DNA from: Salinibacterium sp. ZJ450
GTDB taxonomy: Bacteria > Actinomycetota > Actinomycetes > Actinomycetales > Microbacteriaceae
Assembly (NCBI RefSeq): GCF_011751885.2
Contig: NZ_CP061771.1
Coordinates: 2,046,001-2,110,000 of the forward strand
Length of the DNA: 64,000 nt
Direction: 5' to 3'
This document shows positions 8,560-18,308 of the stretch, in pieces. The position numbers and the translations under genes were made by a program. Positions within the stretch are counted from its first letter, which is position 1. Every line of letters starts with the position of its first letter. The notes below the pieces were generated by a model that made no database searches, had not been told where the DNA came from, and saw only the letters and a program-made list of their open reading frames with translations.

Positions 8560-10587
8560 ATGACGAATCCGTTCTTCTCCCCCTCGGTGTTGCCGTATGG
8601 GCTGCCGCCGTTCGCCGACATCGCGGACGAGCACTACACGGAGGCGTTTGACCGCGGATTCGAGGAACAGCTCGCCGAGGTGGCCGCGATCGTCGCGAAC
8701 CCGGAAGAACCCACATTCGAGAACACCATGCTGCCGCTGGAGCGCAGCGGGCAGACCCTGAGCCGGGTCTCGCACGTGTTCTTCACCCGCAGCTCGGCGG
8801 ATTCCAGCGACTTCACGAACGCGCTCGAAGAGCAGTACGCGCCGAGGATTGCCGCGCACACCGACGCCATCCGACTGAACCCCGCGCTCTGGGAACGCAT
8901 CGAGACCCTGCACGGCCGCCGCGGCCGGCTCGGGCTGGACGCGGAGTCGCAGTACCTGATCGAGCGCTACTACACCGAGTACAGCCTCGCCGGCGCCGCG
9001 CTGGCCGAGGCGCAGAAGGCCAAGCTCCGCGATTTCAACCAGCGACTGTCAACGCTAACCACCCGGTTCGAGAAGAATCTGCTGGCCGACACCAACGACC
9101 TGGCCGTTGTCATCGATGATGTGCGGCAGCTCGACGGGCTCGCGCCCGAACAGATCTCGGCCGCTGGCGAAGCTGCCAGGGAACGCGGGCTGGACGGCAA
9201 GTACCTGATCACGCTCGTGCTGTCGACCGGCCACCCGCTGCTGTCGTCGCTGACCGATCGCGAACTGCGCCGGCGCATCATGACGGCGTCGCGCTCGCGA
9301 GGCAGCCGCGGCGGCGAGCACGACAACAGTGCCCTGGTGCTCGAGATCGCGCGCCTGCGCGCCGAGCGGGCCAACCTGCTCGGCTTCCCCACACACGCCG
9401 CATACGTCACCGCCGACGAGACCGCCGGATCACCCGAGGCGGTGACCGACCTGCTCGGCAAGCTGGCGCCCCCGGCCGCCCGCAACGCGGAGGCGGAGCA
9501 GCAGAAGCTGCAGGCCATCGCCGGCGCCGAGATCACGGTCGAGGCGTGGGACTGGGCGTTCTACAGCGAACAAGTGCGCCGCGCCGAATTCGACGTCGAC
9601 CTCGCGGCGATGCGCCCGTACTTCGAGGCGGAGCGGGTGCTGCGTGACGGTGTCTTCTTCGCCGCCACCCGGCTGTACGGCGTGACGTTCACCGAGCGCG
9701 ACGACCTGTCCGCCTACCACCCGGACGCCCGCGTGTTCGAGGTGCACAACGAAGACGGCTCCGCGCTCGGCCTGTACATCCTCGACCTGTACACCCGCGA
9801 CTCCAAGCGCGGCGGAGCGTGGATGAACTCGCTCATCTCGCAGAACAGCCTGTTGCAGCATCCGAGCATCGTCGTCAACAATCTCAACGTGGCGAAGCCG
9901 TCCCCGGGCGAGGCCACCCTGCTCACCTTCGACGAGGTGACCACGCTGTTCCACGAGTTCGGGCACGCGCTGCACGGGTTGTTCGCCGAGGTGACGTACC
10001 CGAAGTTCGCCGGCACCAATGTCTTCCGTGACTTCGTGGAGTTTCCGAGCCAGGTCAACGAGATGTGGATGCTCTGGCCGGAGGTACTCCAGAACTACGC
10101 GGTGCATCACGAGAGCGGCGACCGGATGCCGCAGCACCTGGTCGACCGGATTCAGGCGTCGCAGAAATTCAACGAGGGATTCGCCACCAGTGAATACCTG
10201 GCCGCGGCGTTGCTCGATCAGGCCTGGCACCTGATCGAGGCCCATGCCAATATTTCGGATGTCGCCCAATTCGAGGCCGGCGCGCTGGCGTCGGTCGGAC
10301 TCGATAACCCCGCCGTGCCGCCACGCTACTCCAGCACCTCCTTCGCGCACGCCTTCTCCGGAGGGTATGACGCCGGTTACTACTCGTACATCTGGAGCGA
10401 GGTTCTGGATGCGGATACCGTGGAGTGGTTCCGGGCGAACGGCGGCCTCACCCGGGGGAACGGAGACCGGTTCCGGGCGCTGGTGCTCGGCGTCGGCGGA
10501 TCCGTCGATCCGCACGAGGCGTACCTGCACTTTCGAGGACGAGCCGCCGACATCACCCCGTTGCTGGAGCGGAGAGGGCTGAACTGA
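8560..10587 (+). CDS. dcp: M3 family oligopeptidase / peptidyl-dipeptidase (Dcp type)
   Basis: Cytoplasmic zinc metallopeptidase, 675 residues, of the thimet oligopeptidase family (M3A), which trims oligopeptides. The zinc motif is FHEFGHALHG with His465, Glu466 and His469, and the downstream glutamate lies in the FVEFPSQVNEMW segment typical of M3. Length matches Dcp / PrlC (about 680). The stop overlaps the start of the TerC gene (TGATG), indicating coupling. Confidence 0.92.
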   Translation: MTNPFFSPSVLPYGLPPFADIADEHYTEAFDRGFEEQLAEVAAIVANPEEPTFENTMLPLERSGQTLSRVSHVFFTRSSADSSDFTNALEEQYAPRIAAHTDAIRLNPALWERIETLHGRRGRLGLDAESQYLIERYYTEYSLAGAALAEAQKAKLRDFNQRLSTLTTRFEKNLLADTNDLAVVIDDVRQLDGLAPEQISAAGEAARERGLDGKYLITLVLSTGHPLLSSLTDRELRRRIMTASRSRGSRGGEHDNSALVLEIARLRAERANLLGFPTHAAYVTADETAGSPEAVTDLLGKLAPPAARNAEAEQQKLQAIAGAEITVEAWDWAFYSEQVRRAEFDVDLAAMRPYFEAERVLRDGVFFAATRLYGVTFTERDDLSAYHPDARVFEVHNEDGSALGLYILDLYTRDSKRGGAWMNSLISQNSLLQHPSIVVNNLNVAKPSPGEATLLTFDEVTTLFHEFGHALHGLFAEVTYPKFAGTNVFRDFVEFPSQVNEMWMLWPEVLQNYAVHHESGDRMPQHLVDRIQASQKFNEGFATSEYLAAALLDQAWHLIEAHANISDVAQFEAGALASVGLDNPAVPPRYSSTSFAHAFSGGYDAGYYSYIWSEVLDADTVEWFRANGGLTRGNGDRFRALVLGVGGSVDPHEAYLHFRGRAADITPLLERRGLN

Positions 10588-11765
10588 TGATCCCCACCTG
10601 GATCTGGGTGCTGACGATAATCTTCATCATCGGCCTGCTGGTGTTCGACTTCGTCTTCCACGTGCGCACGGCGCACGCGCCGACCCTGCGCGAATCAGCG
10701 ATCTGGTCGTCGATCTACGTCGGCATCGCCGTGTTGTTCGGTGTTGGCATGTTTGTCTTCGGCGGTCTCGAACTCGGCACTGAGTACTTTGCCGGCTACG
10801 TCACCGAGAAGGCGCTCTCCGTCGACAACCTGTTCGTGTTCCTGATCATCATGGGAAGCTTCAAGGTTCCGCGCGAAGACCAGCAGAAGGTGCTGCTGTT
10901 CGGCATCGTCTTCGCGCTGATCGCCCGCACCGGATTCATCTTCCTCGGCGCCGCGCTGATCAACACGTTCGCGTGGGTGTTCTACATCTTCGGGCTGATC
11001 CTGCTCATCACCGCCGGCAACCTGCTCAAACCCTCGCACGACGACGAGGGTGAGAACTTCGTCATCCGCCTGGTGCGGCGGGTGTTCCACACCACCGACT
11101 ATTACGACGGCGACAAGTTGTTCACCATGCACGAGGGCAAGCGGGCGCTCACCCCGATGCTGCTGGTAATGGTCGCGATCGCCGGCACCGACCTGCTATT
11201 CGCACTCGACTCAATCCCGGCGATCTTCGGGCTCACCCAGAACGTCTACATCGTCTTCACCGCGACCGCGTTCTCACTGCTCGGGCTGCGGCAGCTGTAC
11301 TTCCTGATCGACGGACTGCTGGACCGGTTGATCTACCTGTCCTACGGGCTGGCCGCGATCCTGGCCTTCATCGGCGTGAAGCTCGTGCTGCACGCGCTGC
11401 ACGAGAACAACCTGCCGTTCATCAACGGCGGCGAGCCCGTGCCGGTGATCGAGATCTCAACCGGCCTGTCCCTCACAGTCATCATCGGCATCCTCGTGAT
11501 CACCGTGGTCGGCTCGATCGTGAGCCCCAAGGGCAAGGCGCGCACCGCCGTGGTCAACCTGCGTCGCTACTCCGACGAGTATCTCGACCTGTCCTACACC
11601 GCCGACCCAGTGGAGCGTCAGCGGGTGTACGACGAGATGGTCGAGGCCGAGCACACCGTCACCGGGCTTCCCCCGAAATATCGGGCCATGATGAAACAGC
11701 CGGAGCTGCTGCGCGAGAACCTGCGGCGTGCGCATGCCGAGCAAGAGGACTTCTTCTCGATCTAA
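10587..11765 (+). CDS. TerC/Alx family integral membrane protein
   Basis: A 392-residue multi-pass membrane protein of the TerC family. Conserved acidic membrane segments are visible: EKALSVDNLFVF and DLLFALDSIPAIFG, which carry the Asp residues implicated in metal transport. Family members export Mn2+ (Alx, MeeF/MeeY) or are linked to tellurite resistance. The start overlaps the dcp stop, so no independent leader or riboswitch is present here. The C-terminal about 80 residues are charged and cytoplasmic. Confidence 0.88.
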   Translation: MIPTWIWVLTIIFIIGLLVFDFVFHVRTAHAPTLRESAIWSSIYVGIAVLFGVGMFVFGGLELGTEYFAGYVTEKALSVDNLFVFLIIMGSFKVPREDQQKVLLFGIVFALIARTGFIFLGAALINTFAWVFYIFGLILLITAGNLLKPSHDDEGENFVIRLVRRVFHTTDYYDGDKLFTMHEGKRALTPMLLVMVAIAGTDLLFALDSIPAIFGLTQNVYIVFTATAFSLLGLRQLYFLIDGLLDRLIYLSYGLAAILAFIGVKLVLHALHENNLPFINGGEPVPVIEISTGLSLTVIIGILVITVVGSIVSPKGKARTAVVNLRRYSDEYLDLSYTADPVERQRVYDEMVEAEHTVTGLPPKYRAMMKQPELLRENLRRAHAEQEDFFSI

Positions 11766-11775
11766 TCCGGTGTCC

Positions 11776-12936
11776 TCACGCGATGCTGGGCCGGCGGCCC
11801 ATCAGCCAGGCCATCGCCACGCCGCCGGCAATCAGCCCCCAGAAGGCGCTCCCGATTCCCACGATCACCACTCCGGATACCACGACCAGGAAGGTGACCG
11901 CCGCCGCCAGACGGTGCTGGGTCTCGCCGAAGGCAGAGACGAGCGCGGCGATGAACGCGCCGAACAGGGCGAGCCCGGCCGCCGCAGTGATCAGCACCGG
12001 CGGCGCCGCGGCCACCACCGCCGTGGCAGCCCCCGCGCCGAGGCCCAGCAGAATGTACGCCGCTCCCCCGCTGAACGTGGCCACCCAGCGCTTGTCTCGA
12101 TCCGGATGCGCGTCGGGCCCGGCCATGATTGCGGCCGAGAGCGCCGCCAGATTGTTCACGTGGCCTCCGACGAACGCGCCGGCGGCCGAGATGAGTCCGC
12201 TGCCGATCAGAATGGGCGCCACCGGCGGCGCGGGGTAGCCGAATGTGGTGAGCACCGCGAAGCCGGGCACGTTCTGCCCCGCCATCGTCACGATGTACAG
12301 CGGTACGCCGAGGCTGACAATCACCGCGGGGTCAAGGGTCGGCGGCACCAGGCTGAACTGCGGCAGCAGAGACGCCCCATCCGCCCACTGGTCCCCGGCA
12401 GCGATGCCCACAACAATCACGGTCACCACCATGGCGGCTGGCACCGCCCAGCGCGGCGCCAGCCGATAGAGCACCAACCAGACGAGAACCACGGGCAGTG
12501 CGAACATCGGCAGGTCGACTGCCGCGGTGATCGGAGCCAGACACATCGGAAACAGGATGCCGGCAAGCATCGCGCTGGCAAGCGGAGTCGGGATCGCGGT
12601 CATTGCCCGTCCAAGCGCCGGCCAGAGCCCGGTCAACGCCAGCAGGACGCCGCAGACGATGAACGCACCCACCGCCGCGGAGAACTCCCCGGTAACCCCC
12701 TCCGACGCGATCAGCATGGCCGCACCCGGCGTCGACCAGGAGAACGACAGCGGCATCCGGTAACGCCAAGAGAACACCATGGCAAGAATCGCCTGGGCGA
12801 GACAGAGGATGAGGAGCCCGCTCGCCGCTTGCTGCTCGCTGGCACCGCTCGCCCGCAGCCCGGCGATCACGATCGCAAATGAGCTCGCGAATCCGGTGAG
12901 CGCGCCGATGACTCCTGCGACGATCGGCTGCAGCAA
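11776..12936 (-). CDS. benE: BenE-type benzoate/H+ symporter family protein
   Basis: Multi-pass membrane protein, 386 residues, matching the BenE family of proton-coupled benzoate transporters: many glycine/alanine-rich helices and conserved stretches such as FSWSTPGAAML and TMAGQNVPGFAVL. The start is TTG at 12936 with a good RBS (GGGAGAGG, 6-base spacing). It converges with the TerC gene with an 11-base gap. No benzoate catabolic genes are nearby, so the natural substrate is uncertain. Confidence 0.85.
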   Translation of the reverse strand: MLQPIVAGVIGALTGFASSFAIVIAGLRASGASEQQAASGLLILCLAQAILAMVFSWRYRMPLSFSWSTPGAAMLIASEGVTGEFSAAVGAFIVCGVLLALTGLWPALGRAMTAIPTPLASAMLAGILFPMCLAPITAAVDLPMFALPVVLVWLVLYRLAPRWAVPAAMVVTVIVVGIAAGDQWADGASLLPQFSLVPPTLDPAVIVSLGVPLYIVTMAGQNVPGFAVLTTFGYPAPPVAPILIGSGLISAAGAFVGGHVNNLAALSAAIMAGPDAHPDRDKRWVATFSGGAAYILLGLGAGAATAVVAAAPPVLITAAAGLALFGAFIAALVSAFGETQHRLAAAVTFLVVVSGVVIVGIGSAFWGLIAGGVAMAWLMGRRPSIA

Positions 12937-12971
12937 TGGACGCCTCTCCCCCGCGGGCTTCCAGCCGGGGC

Positions 12972-14249
12972 TTAGGCCGACTTCTCCTGACGGCGCGGCT
13001 TGTGAGGCACAATCGTGGGCGCCGCGTTGTTCTGTACGGCGTCACGGGTGACGACGACCCTGGCCACCTCGCTGGAGGACGGCACCTCGAACATGATCGG
13101 TCCGAGAACCTCTTCGAGGATCGCGCGCAGTCCGCGGGCACCGGTCTGCCGGAGCACCGCCAGATCGGCGATCGCCTCGAGGGCGTCGGTCTCGAACTCC
13201 AGCTCGACACCGTCGAGCTCGAACATGCGCTGGTACTGGCGCACGAGTGCGTTCTTCGGCTCGGTAAGGATCTGCATCAGCGCGTGCTGGTCGAGCGGCG
13301 TGACCGTGGTGACCACGGGCAGGCGGCCGATGAATTCGGGAATCAGCCCGAACTTGTGCAGGTCTTCCGGCAGAACCTCGGTGAAGTAGTTCACGTTGTC
13401 ACCCTTGGAGTGCAGCGGGGCGCCGAAGCCGATGCCCTTTTTGCCCGCCCGTGACGAGATGATGTCTTCCAGACCGGAGAACGCCCCCGCCACGATGAAC
13501 AGCACGTTGGTGGTGTCGATCTGAATGAACTCCTGGTGCGGATGCTTGCGCCCGCCCTGCGGCGGAACCGAGGCGACCGTGCCCTCCAGGATCTTCAGCA
13601 GCGCCTGTTGCACGCCCTCGCCGGACACGTCGCGGGTGATCGACGGGTTCTCGGCCTTGCGGGCGATCTTGTCGACCTCGTCGATGTAGATGATGCCCGT
13701 CTCCGCCCGCTTGACGTCATAATCAGCGGCCTGGATGAGCTTCAGCAGGATGTTCTCCACGTCTTCGCCCACGTAGCCCGCCTCGGTGAGGGCAGTGGCA
13801 TCCGCAACTGCGAACGGCACGTTCAGGCGCTTGGCGAGGGTTTGCGCGAGGTAGGTCTTGCCGCAGCCGGTCGGTCCGATCAGCAGGATGTTGCTCTTCG
13901 CGATCTCGACGTCGTCGGCGTGCACGTCGGCGGGGTGGATGGCACTGCCGGCCCTGATGCGCTTGTAGTGGTTGTACACCGCGACCGAGAGCGCCTTCTT
14001 GGCGGCTTCCTGCCCGATGACGTATTCCTCGAGGAAGGAGTAGATCTCTTTCGGCTTGGGCAGCTCGAACTCGCTCGAGGTCTCTTCGCCGGCTTCGGCC
14101 AGACGCTCCTCGATGATCTCGTTGCACAACTCGACGCACTCGTCGCAGATGTATACGCCGGGGCCAGCAATGAGTTGCTGAACCTGCTTCTGGCTCTTTC
14201 CGCAGAAAGAACACTTCAGCAAGTCGGCGCTCTCACCGATTCGTGCCAT
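12972..14249 (-). CDS. clpX: ClpX, ATP-dependent unfoldase of the Clp protease
   Basis: AAA+ unfoldase, 425 residues, feeding substrates to ClpP1P2. The N-terminal zinc-binding domain has C13-x2-C16 and C35-x2-C38. Walker A is GPTGCGKT, Walker B is [10 protein letters not shown], sensor and pore-loop regions (GYVGEDVEN; the [11 protein letters not shown] end) are intact. The internal ATG ([16 protein letters not shown]) with an upstream GGGAGG was chosen. Unlike the usual tig-clpP1-clpP2-clpX run, here three plus-strand genes and an intergenic terminator lie between clpP2 and clpX. Confidence 0.96.
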   Translation of the reverse strand: MARIGESADLLKCSFCGKSQKQVQQLIAGPGVYICDECVELCNEIIEERLAEAGEETSSEFELPKPKEIYSFLEEYVIGQEAAKKALSVAVYNHYKRIRAGSAIHPADVHADDVEIAKSNILLIGPTGCGKTYLAQTLAKRLNVPFAVADATALTEAGYVGEDVENILLKLIQAADYDVKRAETGIIYIDEVDKIARKAENPSITRDVSGEGVQQALLKILEGTVASVPPQGGRKHPHQEFIQIDTTNVLFIVAGAFSGLEDIISSRAGKKGIGFGAPLHSKGDNVNYFTEVLPEDLHKFGLIPEFIGRLPVVTTVTPLDQHALMQILTEPKNALVRQYQRMFELDGVELEFETDALEAIADLAVLRQTGARGLRAILEEVLGPIMFEVPSSSEVARVVVTRDAVQNNAAPTIVPHKPRRQEKSA

Positions 14250-14368
14250 TGCGCGGCCTCCCTCTATCAACCGTGCTCGTGTACCGAGCCTAACCCGATC
14301 CAGTGACAGTCGCGCGCACATGTCGCGCGGCGGCATGTCCGTGTGAGCCGCGGGGTTATCGTGGTGGC

Positions 14369-15004
14369 ATGCCCCGGAGTCGTCCAGCGCCGACGCGGTG
14401 GGCTCGGGTCGTCCGCGGCTGGAGCACCGCCGCCGCGGCAACCCTGATCGCCGCGGTGGCGCACGGCCTGGTCGACGGCGCTTTTCCGCAGCTGATCGCG
14501 ATGGTGTTCGCCGTGGTGTTCGGCGGTCTCGTCTGCATGCTGTTCGCCGGGCGCCGCATCACCCGCCTCCGGCTCGGCCTGATGGTGCTCACCAGTCAGG
14601 GCATCCTGCACATGCTGTTCGCCCTGTTCGGCCCCGGCGGCGCCAGCCACACGGCGGGCACGGGGCTGACGGGAACTGGGCTGGTAGACGCAGCACACCA
14701 CCAGACGGCGCTGATCGTGGCGCCGACGGCGGCACCGGATGCCCACGCCGACATGTGGCTACTGCATGGCGTCGCCGCGCTGGCCACCTACACCCTGATT
14801 CGACACGGCCTGGTCGTGATCGCCGGACTGATTGTCACCGCCGGGTTGATCGTCGCGCCGCTGCTGCGCGCCGCCCAGCTGGCGCCCGTGTCGATTGCCG
14901 GCCCCGGTCGGCTGGCCGCGCCGGGCGTCCGGGCGCCTCGGGCACTCGGCCGCGTGTTGACCGCATTCCGGCGCCGAGGTCCCCCGGCGGCTGCGTTCGC
15001 CTGA
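14369..15004 (+). CDS. Membrane protein with His/Met-rich loop, next to CopC
   Basis: A 211-residue protein with about five hydrophobic segments. Between the third and fourth segments lies a periplasm-sized loop rich in His and Met ([22 protein letters not shown]), suggesting metal coordination. It precedes a CopC-like gene by 72 bases on the same strand, consistent with a copper-handling pair. I recall similar unnamed actinobacterial membrane proteins, but no function. The ATG giving [11 protein letters not shown] was chosen; a longer frame upstream lacks membrane-protein character. Confidence 0.72.
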   Translation: MPRSRPAPTRWARVVRGWSTAAAATLIAAVAHGLVDGAFPQLIAMVFAVVFGGLVCMLFAGRRITRLRLGLMVLTSQGILHMLFALFGPGGASHTAGTGLTGTGLVDAAHHQTALIVAPTAAPDAHADMWLLHGVAALATYTLIRHGLVVIAGLIVTAGLIVAPLLRAAQLAPVSIAGPGRLAAPGVRAPRALGRVLTAFRRRGPPAAAFA

Positions 15005-15076
15005 CCCCGGCACCGCGAGGTGCGCGGGTTGGGCCCCAGCCACCTTCCCCACCTCACAGAATTCAGGACAGTTTCC

Positions 15077-15757
15077 ATGACCACGACCGTTATTCGTGCG
15101 TGCGCTGCGCTCGGCGCCGCCGCTCTGCTCACCCTCGGTGCACCGCTCGCCGCCAGCGCGCACAGCTCCGCCACCCCGACCCCCGCTGACGGGGCGACAA
15201 TCTCAGAGTTGCCCGCCGAGTTCGCCGTCACGGCGTCCGAACCGTTCTTCACCGGAGCGGGCGACGCCGCATTCGGCCTGCTGGTGCAGAATGCCGCGGG
15301 GCAGTACTTCGGCGACGGCTGCTTCACGATCGCCGACGCCACTCTGTCCACACCCGCCGCGCTCGGCGAGGCAGGCAGTTACACCATGACCTGGCAGTTC
15401 GTGTCGGGCGACAGCCACCCCACCGAGGGCTCCTCGAGCTTCACCTGGGCGCCGCCCGCCGGTTTCGAACCCGAGACCGGTTCCGCGACCGCCCCCACCT
15501 GCGAGCCGGAGCCCACACCCACCGAAGACAGCACCGCCGGCGCCGCCCCGAGCAGCGCGCCGTCGACCGCGCCCGATGCCTCGGAGAACTCTTCGGACAC
15601 TTCGGAGACCGAGGCTGCCGCCAACCCGACACCGTGGATCATCGGCATCGCCGCTGTGCTCATCGTCGGCGGCATCGCCTACGGGGTGGCCCGCCGCCGC
15701 GGCGAGAAGTCCGAGACTGCCACGCAGAACGACGACAGCACGACACCCACCAAGTAA
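15077..15757 (+). CDS. CopC-domain copper-binding secreted protein with C-terminal anchor
   Basis: A 226-residue exported protein. The signal peptide is cut after AASA (residue 28), leaving His29 as the mature N-terminus, the first ligand of the CopC Cu(II) histidine-brace site. Asp112 and His114 in the GDSHPTEG segment match the other conserved ligands. The CopC domain (about 29-126) is followed by an acidic Pro/Thr/Ser linker and one membrane helix (about 187-206) with a basic tail. Likely acts on the outer face of the membrane in copper binding or delivery. A strong terminator follows. Confidence 0.85.
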   Translation: MTTTVIRACAALGAAALLTLGAPLAASAHSSATPTPADGATISELPAEFAVTASEPFFTGAGDAAFGLLVQNAAGQYFGDGCFTIADATLSTPAALGEAGSYTMTWQFVSGDSHPTEGSSSFTWAPPAGFEPETGSATAPTCEPEPTPTEDSTAGAAPSSAPSTAPDASENSSDTSETEAAANPTPWIIGIAAVLIVGGIAYGVARRRGEKSETATQNDDSTTPTK

Positions 15758-15763
15758 TCGGAG

Positions 15764-15796
15764 TCCCGCCCGCATGCGACTGGCGTGCGGGCGGGA
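15764..15796 (+). terminator. Terminator after copC-like gene
   Basis: An 11-bp perfect stem (tcccgcccgca / tgcgggcggga) with an 11-base loop, starting 6 bases after the stop. Confidence 0.8.
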
Positions 15797-15853
15797 TACG
15801 GGGGCACGCGATACTGGGTGCATATCGACTACCCCTACCCCGCGGAGGCCGCC

Positions 15854-16801
15854 GTGTACCTGCTCGACTGCGACACCGGCATCGACGACGCGGTCGCGCT
15901 GCTGTACCTGCTGGCCGACCCGGCCATCGACCTCGCCGCGATCACGGTCACGTTCGGCAACGTCACGGCGTCGCAGGCCGCCGACAACACGCTTCGGCTG
16001 CTGCACCGGGTGGGCCGCAGCGACATCCCGGTGGCCGTGGGGTCGGAGCTGTCGATGTCGGGCGGCACGCTCGTCGACCGCGGCCAGGGCCGAATTCACG
16101 GGACGAACGGCATCGGCGACGTTCAGCTGCCACCCTCCCCGGTAACCCCGGTCGCCGAGCTGGCGCCGCAGCTGATCGTGCGCCTCGCCCGGGAGAACCC
16201 CGGTGAGCTGCACATCATCGCCACCGGCGTCTGCACCAACCTCGCCGACGCGCTCGAGCTCGATCCGGAGCTGCCGAAGCTCGTGGCATCCGTCACGATG
16301 ATGGGTGGTGCCGCACTGGTCCCCGGCAACGCGACCGCCGCGGCCGAGGCGAACATCATTCACGACCCGGTCGCGGCCGCCCGCGTGCTGCGCGCGAACT
16401 GGCCGGTGACCCTCGTGCCGCTTGATGTGACCATGCTCGACGTGGTGGAGGAGGCCGACTGGCGGCAGCTGCGCGAGGCCACCGGAACCGTCGGCGAGCT
16501 GGCGGCGCAGATGATGGACGTCTACATGGACTTCTACGTGGGCGTCTTCGGCCGCCGCGCCGCCGCCTGCCACGACGTGCTGGCCGCAGCGATCGCGGTC
16601 GGCGACATCCAAGCGACGCTCGCGCCCGTGGTGGACGTCGTGATCGACACCACTGAAGGACCGGGGATGGGGCAAACCATCTGCGACCTGCGCGGCCGGT
16701 TCCGTGGGTTCCAGCCCGAGCGCGAGGGCGGTACCCGGGTGGTGCTCGAGACGGACGAACGCGTGGTGCCGCGCCTGATTGAGCGGCTCACCAGCTACTG
16801 A
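15854..16801 (+). CDS. Inosine-uridine-type ribonucleoside hydrolase
   Basis: Nucleoside N-ribohydrolase that splits ribonucleosides into base and ribose in purine/pyrimidine salvage. The calcium-binding N-terminal motif D5-x-D7-x3-D11-D12 is intact, and the NGIGD segment and the MMGGA region near the middle match the family. 315 residues from the GTG start, chosen because a GGAGG box lies 5 bases upstream and homology begins immediately. The last codons lie in a tandem 18-bp repeat. Substrate preference cannot be assigned. Confidence 0.88.
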   Translation: MYLLDCDTGIDDAVALLYLLADPAIDLAAITVTFGNVTASQAADNTLRLLHRVGRSDIPVAVGSELSMSGGTLVDRGQGRIHGTNGIGDVQLPPSPVTPVAELAPQLIVRLARENPGELHIIATGVCTNLADALELDPELPKLVASVTMMGGAALVPGNATAAAEANIIHDPVAAARVLRANWPVTLVPLDVTMLDVVEEADWRQLREATGTVGELAAQMMDVYMDFYVGVFGRRAAACHDVLAAAIAVGDIQATLAPVVDVVIDTTEGPGMGQTICDLRGRFRGFQPEREGGTRVVLETDERVVPRLIERLTSY

Positions 16802-16839
16802 TCGCTGACCAGCTACTGATCGCTCACCAGCTGCTGGCA
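16786..16839. repeat. Three tandem 18-bp copies across the nucleoside hydrolase stop
   Basis: Copies gctcaccagctactgatc (16786), gctgaccagctactgatc (16804) and a diverged third copy (16822). The first copy contains the last codons LTSY and the TGA; the second repeats the same ending in another frame position. This reads as slippage duplication of the gene's 3' end. Confidence 0.85.
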
Positions 16840-16844
16840 CGACA

Positions 16845-16873
16845 AAGGCCCGCCGACACTGTCGGCGGGCCTT
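16845..16873. terminator. Bidirectional terminator between nucleoside hydrolase and clpP2
   Basis: A 13-bp perfect stem (aaggcccgccgac / gtcggcgggcctt) with a 3-base loop between convergent genes; the A-rich and T-rich ends would give short U-tracts in both directions. Confidence 0.88.
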
Positions 16874-16891
16874 CGCACCCCTGTGGGTGGG

Positions 16892-17566
16892 TTACTTCTT
16901 GACGAGCGTCGGAACGCCCTTGCGGCTGGTCAGCACCTGGTCGATCAGCCCGTACTCCTGCGCCTCGGCGGCGATCAGGATCTTGTCACGGTCGATGTCT
17001 CGCGACACGGCCTCGACGGTCTGGTTGGAGTGCTTGGACAGCGTCTCCTCGAGCCACTCGCGGAGGCGCTGAATCTCGCGAGCCTGGATCTCGATATCCG
17101 AGGCCTGGCCCTGGCCTGCTTCACCGATCGCGGGCTGGTGGATCAGAATGCGCGCGTTCGGCAGGGCCAGACGCTTGCCGGGGGTACCCGCGGCCAGCAG
17201 CACGGCTGCCGCCGAGGCGGCCTGGCCGAGCACCACCGTCTGGATCTCCGGACGGATGTACTGCATGGTGTCGTAGATCGCCGTCATCGCGGTGAACGAG
17301 CCACCGGGTGAGTTGATGTACATCACGATGTCGCGGTCGGGGTCCTGGCTTTCCAGCACGAGCAGCTGGGCCATCACGTCATCCGCGGATGCGTCGTCGA
17401 CCTGTACGCCGAGGAAGACGATGCGGTCTTCGAACAGCTTGGCGTACGGGTCCTGGCGCTTGTAGCCGTAAGCGGTGCGCTCTTCGAAGCTCGGCAGGAT
17501 GTAGCGGGAGCTGGGCATCGCGACGCCGTTCACTGAACCGAGAGCGGTGAAGTTGGGGGTTTCCAT
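16892..17566 (-). CDS. clpP2: ClpP2 protease subunit
   Basis: Second ATP-dependent Clp protease proteolytic subunit, 224 residues, with an N-terminal propeptide-like extension (about 25 residues). Catalytic Ser118 (GQAASAA) and His143 (IHQPAIG) are present. In actinobacteria ClpP1 and ClpP2 form a mixed tetradecamer. It lies 26 bases downstream of clpP1, so the two form one operon closed by the terminator. Confidence 0.95.
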   Translation of the reverse strand: METPNFTALGSVNGVAMPSSRYILPSFEERTAYGYKRQDPYAKLFEDRIVFLGVQVDDASADDVMAQLLVLESQDPDRDIVMYINSPGGSFTAMTAIYDTMQYIRPEIQTVVLGQAASAAAVLLAAGTPGKRLALPNARILIHQPAIGEAGQGQASDIEIQAREIQRLREWLEETLSKHSNQTVEAVSRDIDRDKILIAAEAQEYGLIDQVLTSRKGVPTLVKK

Positions 17567-17592
17567 ATCGTTTCTCTTATCTCTCTCAGCGC

Positions 17593-18177
17593 TTAGGATT
17601 CGGTTCCGCCGCCGCCGATGACGTCGGATGCGGACTCGCGGATGTGGTCGACGAAGCCGTACTCGAGGGCCTGCTTGGCGTTGAACCAGCGGTCGCGGTC
17701 ACCGTCGAGGTTGATCTGCTCGACGGTCTTGCCGGTCTGGTTCGCCGTGATCTCGGCCAGGCGCTTCTTCATGTCCAGGATGAGGGCGGCCTGGGTCTGG
17801 ATGTCAGACGAGGTTCCGCCGAATCCGCCGTGCGGCTGGTGCAGCAGCACCCGGGCGTTCGGGGTGATGTAGCGCTTGCCCTTGGTGCCGGCGGTGAGCA
17901 GCAGCTGGCCCATCGACGCGGCCATGCCGATGCCGACGGTGACGATGTCGTTCGGGACGAACTGCATCGTGTCGTAGATCGCCATGCCAGCGGTGATCGA
18001 GCCACCGGGCGAGTTGATGTACAGGTAGATGTCTTTCTTGGCGTCCTCGGCCGCGAGCAGCAGCAGCTTTGCCGCAATCTCGTTGGCGTTGTCGTCGCGC
18101 ACCTCGGAGCCGAGCCAAATGATGCGGTCCTTCAGCAGTCGGTCAAAAACACTGTTCGGCATTGCCGGTTCGGCCAT
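17593..18177 (-). CDS. clpP1: ClpP1 protease subunit
   Basis: First Clp protease proteolytic subunit, 194 residues from the ATG giving MAEPAMPN, which has a GGGAG box 8 bases upstream; an ATG five codons earlier lacks one. Ser88 (GMAASMG), His113 (LHQPHGG) and Asp162 form the catalytic triad. A TAGATT hexamer at 18212-18217 on the minus strand is a candidate -10 box. Divergent from the TPR gene by 131 bases. Confidence 0.95.
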   Translation of the reverse strand: MAEPAMPNSVFDRLLKDRIIWLGSEVRDDNANEIAAKLLLLAAEDAKKDIYLYINSPGGSITAGMAIYDTMQFVPNDIVTVGIGMAASMGQLLLTAGTKGKRYITPNARVLLHQPHGGFGGTSSDIQTQAALILDMKKRLAEITANQTGKTVEQINLDGDRDRWFNAKQALEYGFVDHIRESASDVIGGGGTES

Positions 18178-18308
18178 GGTACGAGCTCCCATTCAGTTGT
18201 CGCTTGCTACGAATCTACTGGAGCTAACACGCGGGAACTGCCGTGTTCGCCCTCGGCAGAGCGCCGCGTCCGGCGGGCGGGTGGCCGGGGCCCTTCTAGG
18301 CTGGGCGG

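Noticed and set aside
6862-8913. A 683-codon minus-strand frame across the ABC ATPase and beyond
   Set aside because: It is antisense to a clear ABC ATPase and overlaps a real methyltransferase and an M3 peptidase; its composition (Arg/His/Gln-rich) is that of a high-GC shadow frame.
11728-12882. A 384-codon plus-strand frame across the BenE gene
   Set aside because: Composition dominated by Arg, Gln, His and Pro; antisense to a membrane protein with intact family motifs.
15203-16840. A 545-codon minus-strand frame across the nucleoside hydrolase and copC
   Set aside because: Antisense shadow; the two plus-strand genes have full domains, RBS and terminators.
18178-18308. ClgR operator upstream of clpP1
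   Set aside because: GTTCGCCCTCGGCAGAGCG resembles a ClgR site in parts, but the spacing between the CGC half-sites does not fit the palindrome.
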